This document shows positions 5,852-12,630 of a stretch of 42,273 bases of DNA, piece by piece. Under the pieces are notes generated by a model. It saw only the letters and a program-made list of their open reading frames with translations. It was not told the DNA's origin and did not search any database. Numbering within the stretch: the stretch's first letter is position 1; every line of letters begins with the position of its first letter. Made by a program: the position numbers and the translations under genes. The stretch comes from a virus: IMG/VR virus record IMGVR_UViG_3300045283_000049, positions 1-42,273 of that record, one strand, 5' to 3'.

Positions 5852-6150
5852 CGTTGCCACGGCCCGTCTCGATCGAAAAGTGGAAGTGCTGGCGCCACCG
5901 TCTCGGCTGACCGTCCGAGCGGCTTCCACGGCGTGTAGAGGTAAGCCGATTCCTTGTTGCTTTTGTTCCACACGATGTTCATGTTGCGCTTCTTTTCCGG
6001 TCTGAGATCACACGCGATTCTCGATCGCCAGGAGGGTCCACCAATGCGGATCAGATCCATGATGGAGATCCACGTCAACGGATGCTGTCGGAAATACTCC
6101 GCGAGGCGATCCGCGAAGAACTGCCGCCTTTCGATTTCAGAGCTATTCAT
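5848..6150 (-). CDS. Hypothetical protein, possible winged-helix
   Basis: This 100-residue protein starts MNSSEIERRQFFADRLAEYF. The middle (RQHPLTWISIMDLIRIGGPS, then WRSRIACDLR) has a helix-turn-helix-like pattern followed by a beta-rich stretch (NMNIVWNKSNKESAYLYTP). A DNA-binding role is therefore possible. It overlaps the preceding micro-ORF by 8 bases. The identity of the family is not recognised. Confidence 0.5.
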   Translation of the reverse strand: MNSSEIERRQFFADRLAEYFRQHPLTWISIMDLIRIGGPSWRSRIACDLRPEKKRNMNIVWNKSNKESAYLYTPWKPLGRSAETVAPALPLFDRDGPWQR

Positions 6151-6271
6151 GGAGATACCGCCAGTAGGCCGACACCACGCGCCACGTCCACCGCACATAA
6201 TGGTAGAGGCCGATGCTCGACAGGAACAGCATCGTTAATACGGTCCACGCTGAATCTTCGTGACACGTCAT
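6143..6271 (-). CDS. 42-residue membrane micro-protein
   Basis: The frame reads MTCHEDSAWTVLTMLFLSSI then GLYHYVRWTWRVVSAYWRYL. It has one hydrophobic helix (about residues 9-24) followed by an aromatic and basic tail, typical of a single-pass inner-membrane peptide. The ATG overlaps the previous stop (ATGA) and its end overlaps the next gene by 8 bases. Function unknown. Confidence 0.45.
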   Translation of the reverse strand: MTCHEDSAWTVLTMLFLSSIGLYHYVRWTWRVVSAYWRYLHE

Positions 6272-6435
6272 TGTGCGGGCCATTTCCAGCAACTCAGATC
6301 CACGCCAGCGCCTCTGACGCGCCGTTCATGATCGCGGAGCCATGCTTCGTGTCGTGCTTCCTTCTCCAGCTTTCGATAGAGCAACAGACAGGCAATGATC
6401 GACGCGCCGAGCGCCAGATAGAACAGGCCCGTCAT
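6268..6435 (-). CDS. 55-residue membrane protein
   Basis: It starts MTGLFYLALGASIIACLLLY. About 20 N-terminal residues form one membrane helix, followed by a charged helical tail (RKLEKEARHEAWLRDHERRV). The layout recalls small phage spanin-like or lambda Orf-like membrane proteins, but no motif proves a function. It is coupled on both sides by ATGA overlaps. Confidence 0.55.
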   Translation of the reverse strand: MTGLFYLALGASIIACLLLYRKLEKEARHEAWLRDHERRVRGAGVDLSCWKWPAQ

Positions 6436-6641
6436 ACCTTCGGTTCCGGTTCCGTGCGTTCGACTTCCGCGATGATGGCGCGGGCGATGAGAACTGAGCC
6501 GCCTGCGATGTGCGCAACGTCTTCGGCGGTGAATCCAACCGTATCGCCTTGACGCACCACCACCATGCGATCCATGAACGCACCAGCGATGTTCCCGGCC
6601 ATCCGTGCGACCGTGCTGTCGTATTTGCGCTTCTCGTTCAT
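6432..6641 (-). CDS. Hypothetical small helical protein
   Basis: This 69-residue protein starts MNEKRKYDSTVARMAGNIAG and contains VGFTAEDVAHIAGGSVLIAR before an acidic end. The ATG at 6641 overlaps the stop of the broken HNH gene upstream (ATGA) and its own stop overlaps the membrane gene downstream. The amphipathic helices suggest a soluble small protein. No family is recognised. A longer in-frame reading upstream belongs to the HNH fragment and is not part of this gene. Confidence 0.55.
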   Translation of the reverse strand: MNEKRKYDSTVARMAGNIAGAFMDRMVVVRQGDTVGFTAEDVAHIAGGSVLIARAIIAEVERTEPEPKV

Positions 6642-7035
6642 TCCGCCGCCTCGATTTCTCGCATCGGTGCCGACAGAATCCAATGCCCCAACGCGACCCG
6701 CAGATGACTCGCGGCGAGTTCCGTCGTCGCCACGAACTGTAAGACGCCTTCGGCTCGCTCCGGTCCTTCCGCAATCCACTTGATTTCGTAGCGCTTGTAA
6801 ATGCCCATGACATAACGTGGTGCCAGTGCCACACACCGCGACGGAATTGACCCGCGAAATCTTCCCGCCGCGACTACGCGGAATCAGCTCGTGCATCGAA
6901 TGCGCCGGCCTGAGTCGGCTTGAACACGTAATCTCTCACGTCGTGAACGTGCGTCCGATGGAGCCGGAGCTTGCGCGCCTTCGCCTTCTTGCGCGGTTCC
7001 GGTTTAGGCTGAGCCGTGCCGTATCCAATCGCCAT
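6638..7035 (-). pseudogene. HNH endonuclease gene broken by two apparent frameshifts
   Basis: Three successive frames together spell one HNH protein. The first, from ATG 7035 (MAIGYGTAQPKPEPRKKAKA up to VRDYVF), runs into a stop at 6874. The second, readable from 6896, gives HELIPRSRGGK, NSVAVC and CHG, the HNH core. The third, to the stop at 6638, gives YKRYEIKWIAEGPERAEGVL and a C-terminus ending REIEAAE, which fits the usual tail of such proteins. Both breaks are in the same direction. Either the gene has decayed, the assembly has errors, or the middle and end are expressed separately from ATG 6896 and ATG 6808. The first start is coupled to the gene upstream by TGATG. Confidence 0.6.
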
Positions 7036-7232
7036 CAGCATTGACCGAGTTCGTGTTCAGGCACGAGCAAGACCGATGACGGCACCGTCTCAAAATCCGG
7101 GCGCACGAACGTGCCGATCAACTCAGGCATGATGTTGATCCCGCGTTGGCCGTCCGCTGTCGTCACCAGAATCAGGATCTTCGTCTCGAGCGGGTAATCC
7201 CTCAATCGTGCCTGGAGCTGGCCTACGGTCAT
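7035..7232 (-). CDS. Small phage protein, MTVGQL type
   Basis: This 65-residue protein starts MTVGQLQARLRDYPLETKIL, followed by a beta-rich part (ILVTTADGQRGINIMPELIG). Phage proteins beginning MTVGEL..L..YP.D..V are common and of unknown function. AGAGG lies about 6 bases upstream of the ATG. It overlaps a zinc-knuckle frame on its 5' side by about 110 bases; of the two, this one has the better codon pattern and start site. Confidence 0.6.
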   Translation of the reverse strand: MTVGQLQARLRDYPLETKILILVTTADGQRGINIMPELIGTFVRPDFETVPSSVLLVPEHELGQC

Positions 7233-7317
7233 AGAAACCTCTGGGGCCGCAAAATGGGCAATACAACCGCTCGGCGACTAACAGATGAAACGTGATGCAA
7301 CCCGGTGACGGCTTCAC
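7123..7317 (-). CDS. CPFC zinc-knuckle micro-protein, 3' end doubtful
   Basis: From GTG 7317, which overlaps the previous stop as GTGA, the frame reads VKPSPGCITFHLLVAERLYC then PFCGPRGFYDRR. This ITFHLLVAERLYCPFC pattern looks like a genuine short phage zinc protein. The remaining 32 residues overlap the next gene and look like out-of-frame sequence, so the real protein may end near FYD after a frameshift. Function unknown. Confidence 0.4.
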   Translation of the reverse strand: MKPSPGCITFHLLVAERLYCPFCGPRGFYDRRPAPGTIEGLPARDEDPDSGDDSGRPTRDQHHA

Positions 7318-7535
7318 CGATTGAGCAGACTGGCAGCGCTGAAGTTCTGCGCCGTCGTGTAATTGCTGACCACAGTCGGCGTATACGACGCTGCCGATGT
7401 TCCGCTCGTCGTCAACTGTTGCTGCCACGGACTTGCCTGCTGCGCGCCACGTATCTCTGCCCACTCTTCAGGCATATGGCGTGACGGAAGCACCGCAGCC
7501 TTTTGAGGGGCTGCGGCTCTCTGGGCTTCCATCAT
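7314..7535 (-). CDS. Hypothetical protein, low complexity C-terminus
   Basis: This 73-residue protein starts MMEAQRAAAPQKAAVLPSRH. The second half is rich in Ser, Thr, Gln and Asn (SPWQQQLTTSGTSAASYTP), as in small structural proteins. It overlaps its upstream neighbour as ATGA and its downstream neighbour as GTGA, placing it firmly in the operon. No family is recognised. Confidence 0.5.
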   Translation of the reverse strand: MMEAQRAAAPQKAAVLPSRHMPEEWAEIRGAQQASPWQQQLTTSGTSAASYTPTVVSNYTTAQNFSAASLLNR

Positions 7536-7738
7536 GCGCTGAAAGGGCGGATCAGCACATCGATGCGCGTCAGATCCGCGTCCTTCGACAGCTCGCCGCC
7601 CATCACAGCCCCAATCGCCGCCGCCTGCGCATCCTTCGCGACGACAGCCTTGGGACCGAAGAGCAACTTCTCAATGCCGCCGTCCTCAGCTTCTTTCTTC
7701 GTGGGTTTCTGAACGATCACGACTTCAAATACAGGCAT
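7532..7738 (-). CDS. Small conserved-type phage protein
   Basis: This 68-residue protein starts MPVFEVVIVQKPTKKEAEDG. It continues with EKLLFGPKAVVAKDAQAAAI and ends IDVLIRPFSA. ATG 7738 is chosen because AAGGAG lies 5 bases upstream, the clearest Shine-Dalgarno site in this operon. The beta-alpha pattern is regular, and I have the impression of similar small phage proteins, but I cannot name the family. Confidence 0.65.
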   Translation of the reverse strand: MPVFEVVIVQKPTKKEAEDGGIEKLLFGPKAVVAKDAQAAAIGAVMGGELSKDADLTRIDVLIRPFSA

Positions 7739-7754
7739 TCTGTCTCCTTGTGGT

Positions 7755-8204
7755 TTACCGTCGGTCATACAGCGCCGCACGTTCTGCGGCTTCCTTGCAA
7801 ATCGTAGAACAGTAAGGGGCTTCATGTTTTGACGCTTCTCGGGTATGGCATTGAGGACACCAACCAGGAAGCTTCGGAAGCACGATCAGGTCAGGCTCAG
7901 CGCGTTCGGGATAGCCGTTGATGCGTTGAATCGCTCCGTGAATAGTCGCTATGTCATCGAGCGATTCGCAGGTCCCGATGTTCAGCCGTGGATTCGTCCC
8001 GCTCGCGTGACATCCGACAATCGCGTCCACGCACGGCACGCCAGCACGATTCGTCCACGGATAGAACTCCAGATTCGTGAAGTCGATCCCGATACGCGTG
8101 CTCCATGCGATGCACCAGTTGCCTTCTGGCGGATCCTCTTGCACGTAGCCATTCGCGCGCAGCCAATCCGCGAACGGCTGATGTCGGGCTGTCCAACCGT
8201 TCAT
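7755..8204 (-). CDS. Hypothetical protein with C-terminal zinc finger
   Basis: This 149-residue protein starts MNGWTARHQPFADWLRANGY; the ATG overlaps the upstream stop (ATGA). A Trp-rich N-terminal half (PPEGNWCIAWSTRIGIDFTN) is followed near the C-terminus by CPQCHTREASKHEAPYCSTIC, a four-Cys zinc module. Such modules often act in nucleic-acid or protein binding. No enzymatic motif is visible. Confidence 0.55.
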   Translation of the reverse strand: MNGWTARHQPFADWLRANGYVQEDPPEGNWCIAWSTRIGIDFTNLEFYPWTNRAGVPCVDAIVGCHASGTNPRLNIGTCESLDDIATIHGAIQRINGYPERAEPDLIVLPKLPGWCPQCHTREASKHEAPYCSTICKEAAERAALYDRR

Positions 8205-8431
8205 TTGCGCACCAACCGTAACAGCGTCTCGTGTGATGACGACGTGCGATCCGGTTTGAACTGCCGAATCAGATCCGCCGCAATTTCGATATACAACCGC
8301 CTCGACGCTTGTGAGAGGTCGGCCCACGGAATCGAGGATCCGCCGTAGGCTTCACATTTCGCGGCATGGATGTGTGGAGCCACTTGGCATGCGGCGAGGT
8401 TCACGCGGAGGATTTCGGGATAGTCCTTCAT
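8201..8431 (-). CDS. Hypothetical helical protein
   Basis: This 76-residue protein starts MKDYPEILRVNLAACQVAPH. It has a helical centre (DLSQASRRLYIEIAADLIRQF) and a basic end. ATGA overlaps join it to both neighbours. The function is unknown. Confidence 0.5.
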   Translation of the reverse strand: MKDYPEILRVNLAACQVAPHIHAAKCEAYGGSSIPWADLSQASRRLYIEIAADLIRQFKPDRTSSSHETLLRLVRK

Positions 8432-8619
8432 GCGTTCGCTCGGTTCCGTCGCCGAGATTCGTTGGCGATCAGCCGCTTCCTACGGCTCTTGCGTTTATAG
8501 GCCCAGAGCGATGCGCGGTTATGCCACTTGCCTTTGCCGCGTCCGCTCGGCTTATGCGCCATCTGCTTTTTAGAACGGAGCCGCGCGGCTTTTCCGAGCT
8601 TGCGAATCTTGACGCTCAC
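8428..8619 (-). CDS. Very basic small protein
   Basis: From GTG 8619 (VSVKIRKLGKAARLRSKKQM) this 63-residue protein is dominated by Lys and Arg (KPSGRGKGKWHNR and YKRKSRRKRLIANESRRRNR). That suggests nucleic-acid binding without a recognised fold. The GTG overlaps the stop of the zinc-ribbon gene upstream (GTGA). A longer frame starting at 8667 would lie within that gene and is not preferred. Confidence 0.5.
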   Translation of the reverse strand: MSVKIRKLGKAARLRSKKQMAHKPSGRGKGKWHNRASLWAYKRKSRRKRLIANESRRRNRANA

Positions 8620-8756
8620 GAGTTCACCGCGAGTTTCTTCGGTTCGTTCCACCGCGCGCTTTTGCACTTAGGACAGATCGCCACCTTCGATTTGCGCGGC
8701 CACCATTGGTAGTCGCAGCGTTGACAGAGCTTCTGGGTAATGACGCGCGTCTTCAT
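8616..8756 (-). CDS. 46-residue zinc-ribbon protein
   Basis: The frame reads MKTRVITQKLCQRCDYQWWP, then RKSKVAICPKCKSARWNEPK. The CxxC, then WWPR, then CPKC and a following W-N-P are the marks of a family of very small phage zinc ribbons with a C.RC...W.PR....CP.C pattern. It probably binds zinc and nucleic acid or protein. It overlaps the gene before it as ATGA and the gene after it as GTGA. Confidence 0.65.
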   Translation of the reverse strand: MKTRVITQKLCQRCDYQWWPRKSKVAICPKCKSARWNEPKKLAVNS

Positions 8757-8929
8757 CGTGCCACCGTGCGTTTCCGCAGATGTTCAACGAAGGCGATTAA
8801 GGCGTCGAGGACTTCCGGTTCAAGGACGATGCGATTGGTTACGGAGATGCCGTCTTCGGTCGTCAGGACGATGCCGTAATCCCCGAACTCTATGTAAACA
8901 CCGTCACCGAGATATGACTTACTTGCCAT
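8753..8929 (-). CDS. First gene of the leftward accessory operon, small protein
   Basis: This 58-residue protein starts MASKSYLGDGVYIEFGDYGI, continues VLTTEDGISVTNRIVLEPEV and ends in a helix with basic residues. I recall phage proteins with the same DGVY...YGIVLTTEDG...VLEPEV layout, all of unknown function. ATG 8929 lies 6 bases after a -10 box, with no Shine-Dalgarno site, so translation is probably leaderless. An upstream in-frame start at 8947 would lie inside the promoter. Confidence 0.65.
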   Translation of the reverse strand: MASKSYLGDGVYIEFGDYGIVLTTEDGISVTNRIVLEPEVLDALIAFVEHLRKRTVAR

Positions 8930-8935
8930 GCGTGG

Positions 8936-8966
8936 AGCATAGCACACGTATACGTAGACGTGTCAA
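8936..8966 (-). promoter_or_regulatory. Predicted promoter of the leftward accessory operon
   Basis: On the minus strand TTGACA (8966-8961) is followed, after 19 bases, by TGC-TATGCT with TATGCT at 8941-8936, an extended -10. A symmetric ACGTATACGT lies in the spacer and could be an operator. The predicted start is at or next to the ATG of the first gene. The box follows directly after a large inverted repeat. Confidence 0.55.
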
Positions 8967-8967
8967 G

Positions 8968-9037
8968 CGGTGCGGTTGGCCCAGCTTCTCAGGCTCAGAT
9001 CGGGCGATCTACGTCTGAGGAGTTTCCAACCGCACCG
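8968..9037 (-). terminator. Large nested hairpin between late and accessory operons
   Basis: CGGTGCGGTTGG (8968-8979) is perfectly complementary to CCAACCGCACCG (9026-9037), a 12-base-pair stem. Inside it are CTCAGA/TCTGAG and AGATCG-GG-CGATCT. It starts 8 bases after the last stop of the late block (9045), which suits a transcription terminator, but no T-run follows on the minus strand, so a Rho-independent call is doubtful. A stable non-coding RNA or protein-binding site is an alternative. Confidence 0.55.
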
Positions 9038-9044
9038 AGAGAGC

Positions 9045-9362
9045 TTAGGGATTCGGGTCGGCGGCTTTCGCGGCGGTTAGCACGTCGGTCAGCTTCGCAT
9101 CAAGCGAATCCAACTGCGCCTGCGAGACTGGCCCCGGCCCAGCCGACACGAGTAGCCCGATCTCGCGCGCTAGCTCCGCGATGGCCGCGAGAATCGCATC
9201 GACTTTTGCGTTCACTTCATCAATCTTCGCCATGATATGTGCTCCTTGTCGTTCCAAATGTCGGAGATGCTTCTCCATGTGCGCGAGCGTGTGTCGTTGC
9301 GTCGGTCGCTTTCGCGCGAGGGTCTTATTCACAGCGTCCAGAATACCATGCCACAACGTCAC
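9045..9362 (-). CDS. Coiled-coil protein with two nested starts
   Basis: GTG 9362 overlaps the previous stop (GTGA) and opens a 105-residue frame. An internal ATG at 9233 has AAGGAG six bases upstream and would give a 62-residue form, MAKIDEVNAKVDAILAAIAE, a heptad-patterned helix followed by a Gly/Pro turn and a second helix. The N-terminal extension is basic. Both forms may be made. It ends the late block, just before the 12-base-pair hairpin. The function is unknown; an oligomerisation or tail-associated role is possible. Confidence 0.55.
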   Translation of the reverse strand: MTLWHGILDAVNKTLARKRPTQRHTLAHMEKHLRHLERQGAHIMAKIDEVNAKVDAILAAIAELAREIGLLVSAGPGPVSQAQLDSLDAKLTDVLTAAKAADPNP

Positions 9363-12300
9363 TGCTTGACGAGCTTGCAGTTTCCTGCGGCGTCACAAGT
9401 GAATGTATACACCGTCGTGACTGGCGGCGGTGGAGTCGCCACGCACTGCCCATTCATTAACGTGAATCCAGATGGCACGGTCGTTTGAATGCCTGGAATG
9501 TTCGGACAGACATCCACAGGAGGCGGCGGCGGCGTGACACATACCCCGTTCGTCAGCACGGCCGGCGGGACGCACACCGGAGGCGGCGGTGGCAATATCA
9601 CGCACGCCCCATTGACGAGCACTTGCGGCGCGACACAGATCGGCGGCGAGCCTCCTGGTCCCTGTGAGATCGTGAGGTTGATCGCTGTATCTGGCGGCAC
9701 CTCAGTGCCAGGGCCAGGATCTTCGGCCATCACCTGACCAGCGGGCACGTTGGAGCTATTGCCGAACCCCACGAGCCCAGCCTTGAGCCCGAGCGATTGC
9801 AAGACGGTGCGAGCTTCCGCCTCGACGCGGCCGAGCACCCGCGGAACAATGACGCGCGTCTCCGGTGGACAGCCTGTCACGCAGAACTGCTGCGTCGTGG
9901 TGCTGCCAGCGAGGATCGTCGTGGGATCGTTGGGTGAGGCCTTCGGCGTCCGGCCGACCCGCACGGTATGGATCCCCGGCGCGATGTGTTCCGTCGTCGT
10001 CTCGCGATTGTCGAGGAGGTCCTTCGGCCCGATGGCGACGTAATCCCCGCCGTCGATGCTGAACATCATGACGTCTGACGCGGCGTTGTAGTCGCCCGTC
10101 AACATGCAGGAGATGCGAGCGTTGGTCCCGTTCTCGAGCTGCACCGGCCTTCGCAAGTTCGGGAAGGGACACACAGCGCGCGGCGGTCCCAGCGGTGTCG
10201 GCGTGAGCCCTTCGCGTGCCAGGATGCCCACGAAGCCATCCAAGGTGACAGCCTTGGCCGGATCGAGCACGTCACCGCCGAACGAGATGCCGTAGGTATC
10301 CCAGCACTGTTGATTGGTCAGGCCGACCACTGGGCAGTTGAAAATGTCGACGTTCCCGCCCGAGTAGCGCGACGGGTTCGAGCCAAGCGATTCAGGCCGG
10401 AACAGCGTGTAATCTTTCGGCGGCGCTCCAGGGGTCGCCGAGTAGTTCTTCAGGAACCACGTCGAGCCGCGTGCCGGGATGTTCACGCTTAGGCCGGCGT
10501 CAGGGAGCGGTGCCGGTGGCCCAGGCCAGGGCGTCTCCGTCGTGCCCTGCACATACTGATGCTTCGCCGTGCCGAGCGGGAGGAAATGCACGTTGTCAAA
10601 GGTCGTGCTCCGCGTCAGCATGTCGAAGTCCAGTTCGTTCTGGAACGTCGCGTTCTTGATCGTCATGCCAGCCGAGCCGCCGCCGCCCTCGACGCCGGTC
10701 GGACAGCCGCCGACATAGCCGTCAGTGGAATCGAACGTCCCCACGTAGCCCATCGAACTCTTGATGCCGTGTCCGCCGATCCCCGGCGCGCAGACGACGA
10801 TCGGATTCACCAGCGACACGTCGATCCGATCCGAGTTGAAGGCGTCGATCTGGACGTAGCCGTTGTTGACGACGACCAGATTGACCAGAGGCGTCCGCGG
10901 GAGCGCCCAGATCTCCAGCCCTTGCACGATGTTCGAGGCCAGCATGAGATTCGTCACCGACAGCGGGCGATCCACGGCGTGCTTCAGGATCGTATCCGGC
11001 ATCCCCCCGGGCACGCTCGGATAGCTCCCGGCCGGTTGCGCTTGATTGAAGAAATTCACGCCACTGGTGAAGTTGTTGAACGCATAAAGCTGATCGAACG
11101 TGTTCATCACACCGCGGAACCAGAAACCCGTCCCCTCGCCTCCGGGGTTGTTGTTTCTCAATACATTGACTTCCGCGATGTCGCCGCCCCGCGCCCCGGT
11201 GTTGTCGCCGAGGGTATACGCGGCCAACAAATGCCGGAAGGTGTTCCGCACTTCGTAGCCGTCTTCAGTCGTGAAGCCAGCGCCTGAAAAGTCAATCGCG
11301 ATGCAGTCCTGGATCAGCGTGTCGCTCGTATCGTGGAGTGCGAGGCCCCACTTCACGCTGGCGGTGACGCCGAGGCCGCGATAGACGTTGCCGACATCCG
11401 CGCTCGTCGGGCTGGACTGCACATGGTGATGATGCTCGGCATATTTGCCGCGCTGATTGTTTCCAGCCAGACCAGTGGAGGGGTTGAAGTCATTGAGCGG
11501 GATCGCCTTCGTTCGACCGAGGCCGATCAACGCGTTGTTGCGGATGTCCCACGTCGCGCCGTTCGACAAGTCGGCGGTGTGTCCGGGCGTGCCATTCGGG
11601 TTCTCAGAGCGAATGATGATGTTCCGCGTCAGATTCGCGACGATGGGGTGCAACCGAATCACGCCATTCGGATCGACCATATTGGCGTGCGTGAACTCTA
11701 GTGGATGCGAGACGGTGACGGCGTTCCCGTTGATCGCCGTGATGAACAGCGGGGTTTCCCGTTTCACGGTGTAGGCATGCGGATCGGGCGCTCCGGTATC
11801 AGGGATGAGAAGTTCGTCACCGACCTGCGCACCGACGAGTGGACTCGCCAGTGTGAAGGATGAACTACCCGCCAGCAGCGTGCCGGTCGCTTCTACAAAG
11901 TCCGTCTTCTTGCACCCCACGCGCGTCTGCTTCCCGAAGTTCAGGATGCCATTGCCCCATTGGAACTTGTCGCGGACCGTGTCGATGGGGATGTCGCGCA
12001 CAGAGAGATCCACCGTCCGCCCGCAGGGGATCGGGTCCGCCTGTGTGCCAACGTCGAGATAGCCTCCCGGCAGGATGAACAGATGCGTAAAGCTCAGATG
12101 CGTGTCCTGCGTCCGTGACGCGCGCAACGTGCCCGCGACTTCGATGTAGTCGAAGACCTGGTTAGTCGGCAGGTCGGCCACTGTTCCGGCTGGCACGATC
12201 AACTTGTTCGGCAGATCGAGGAACCGCGGCACCGTCTCGGCACCAATGCGGATCTGCGTCGCCTCAACGACGACGGGCATATCGACCATGCCCTGCGTTT

Positions 12301-12364
12301 GTGCCAAGCGCGGCCAGGTCAGCAACAGACCGACAACGAGCGCGAACACCTTAGCTTTGGTCAT
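9359..12364 (-). CDS. Secreted G8 / beta-helix / PASTA protein
   Basis: This 1001-residue protein opens with a signal peptide (hydrophobic VFALVVGLLL, then WPRLAQTQ, about residues 1-24). Residues about 50-140 resemble a G8 domain (LIVPAG, FDYIEVAGTL, FILPGGYLDVG). A long repetitive region rich in short strands (about 200-700) looks like a parallel beta-helix, as in pectate-lyase- and hyaluronidase-type proteins. Residues about 840-903 form a PASTA domain, a fold that binds peptidoglycan in other proteins. The last 98 residues are Pro-rich repeats with the paired motif VxVNGACV/LTNGVCV. It could degrade an extracellular polysaccharide; this is inference. A normal tailspike would have no signal peptide. 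Confidence 0.7.
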   Translation of the reverse strand: MTKAKVFALVVGLLLTWPRLAQTQGMVDMPVVVEATQIRIGAETVPRFLDLPNKLIVPAGTVADLPTNQVFDYIEVAGTLRASRTQDTHLSFTHLFILPGGYLDVGTQADPIPCGRTVDLSVRDIPIDTVRDKFQWGNGILNFGKQTRVGCKKTDFVEATGTLLAGSSSFTLASPLVGAQVGDELLIPDTGAPDPHAYTVKRETPLFITAINGNAVTVSHPLEFTHANMVDPNGVIRLHPIVANLTRNIIIRSENPNGTPGHTADLSNGATWDIRNNALIGLGRTKAIPLNDFNPSTGLAGNNQRGKYAEHHHHVQSSPTSADVGNVYRGLGVTASVKWGLALHDTSDTLIQDCIAIDFSGAGFTTEDGYEVRNTFRHLLAAYTLGDNTGARGGDIAEVNVLRNNNPGGEGTGFWFRGVMNTFDQLYAFNNFTSGVNFFNQAQPAGSYPSVPGGMPDTILKHAVDRPLSVTNLMLASNIVQGLEIWALPRTPLVNLVVVNNGYVQIDAFNSDRIDVSLVNPIVVCAPGIGGHGIKSSMGYVGTFDSTDGYVGGCPTGVEGGGGSAGMTIKNATFQNELDFDMLTRSTTFDNVHFLPLGTAKHQYVQGTTETPWPGPPAPLPDAGLSVNIPARGSTWFLKNYSATPGAPPKDYTLFRPESLGSNPSRYSGGNVDIFNCPVVGLTNQQCWDTYGISFGGDVLDPAKAVTLDGFVGILAREGLTPTPLGPPRAVCPFPNLRRPVQLENGTNARISCMLTGDYNAASDVMMFSIDGGDYVAIGPKDLLDNRETTTEHIAPGIHTVRVGRTPKASPNDPTTILAGSTTTQQFCVTGCPPETRVIVPRVLGRVEAEARTVLQSLGLKAGLVGFGNSSNVPAGQVMAEDPGPGTEVPPDTAINLTISQGPGGSPPICVAPQVLVNGACVILPPPPPVCVPPAVLTNGVCVTPPPPPVDVCPNIPGIQTTVPSGFTLMNGQCVATPPPPVTTVYTFTCDAAGNCKLVKQ

Positions 12365-12630
12365 GACTTCCCGAATGCGCCGAGAATCTGGCCGAGGAGT
12401 TCGGGATGCGCGCCCAGCTCCGTCGTCGCTGCACCGAGCAATTGACTGACGAGCGCCGGATGCGCCTTCGCAAATGCCAGCGGTTTGGTTTCCCCGTTGG
12501 CCATGCCGATCACATCAGCAATGACTTTCGGATCGGCGGTGGTTGCTTGCGCAAATGCGGACACCGCCGCAGTCACGAGCGCAGGATGGGCTTTGGCGAA
12601 GTCGAGCGCCTGAGCGGATGTGATTTTCAT
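12361..12630 (-). CDS. Small protein with repeated HPALV helices
   Basis: This 89-residue protein starts MKITSAQALDFAKAHPALVT. FAKAHPALV occurs twice (about residues 11-19 and 53-61), and a related AHPELLGQ follows near residue 74, so it consists of repeated alpha-helical units. It sits between the holin-like gene and the secreted protein, overlapping both by 4 bases. No transmembrane segment or catalytic motif is seen. The function is unknown; a lysis accessory role is suggested only by position. Confidence 0.55.
   Translation of the reverse strand: MKITSAQALDFAKAHPALVTAAVSAFAQATTADPKVIADVIGMANGETKPLAFAKAHPALVSQLLGAATTELGAHPELLGQILGAFGKS

Noticed and set aside
6268-6834. A 188-codon frame running across three small genes.
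   Set aside because: Only its last 55 codons look coding, starting at ATG 6435; the rest is out of frame over the HNH fragment and the gene at 6432.
8968-9037. Considered as a tRNA because of its stem and size.
   Set aside because: The stem is 12 base pairs, with no T-loop or anticodon arm of correct size.
10559-11287. A 242-codon plus-strand open frame opposite the G8/PASTA gene.
   Set aside because: Arg/His/Asp-rich shadow; the minus frame has domain support.
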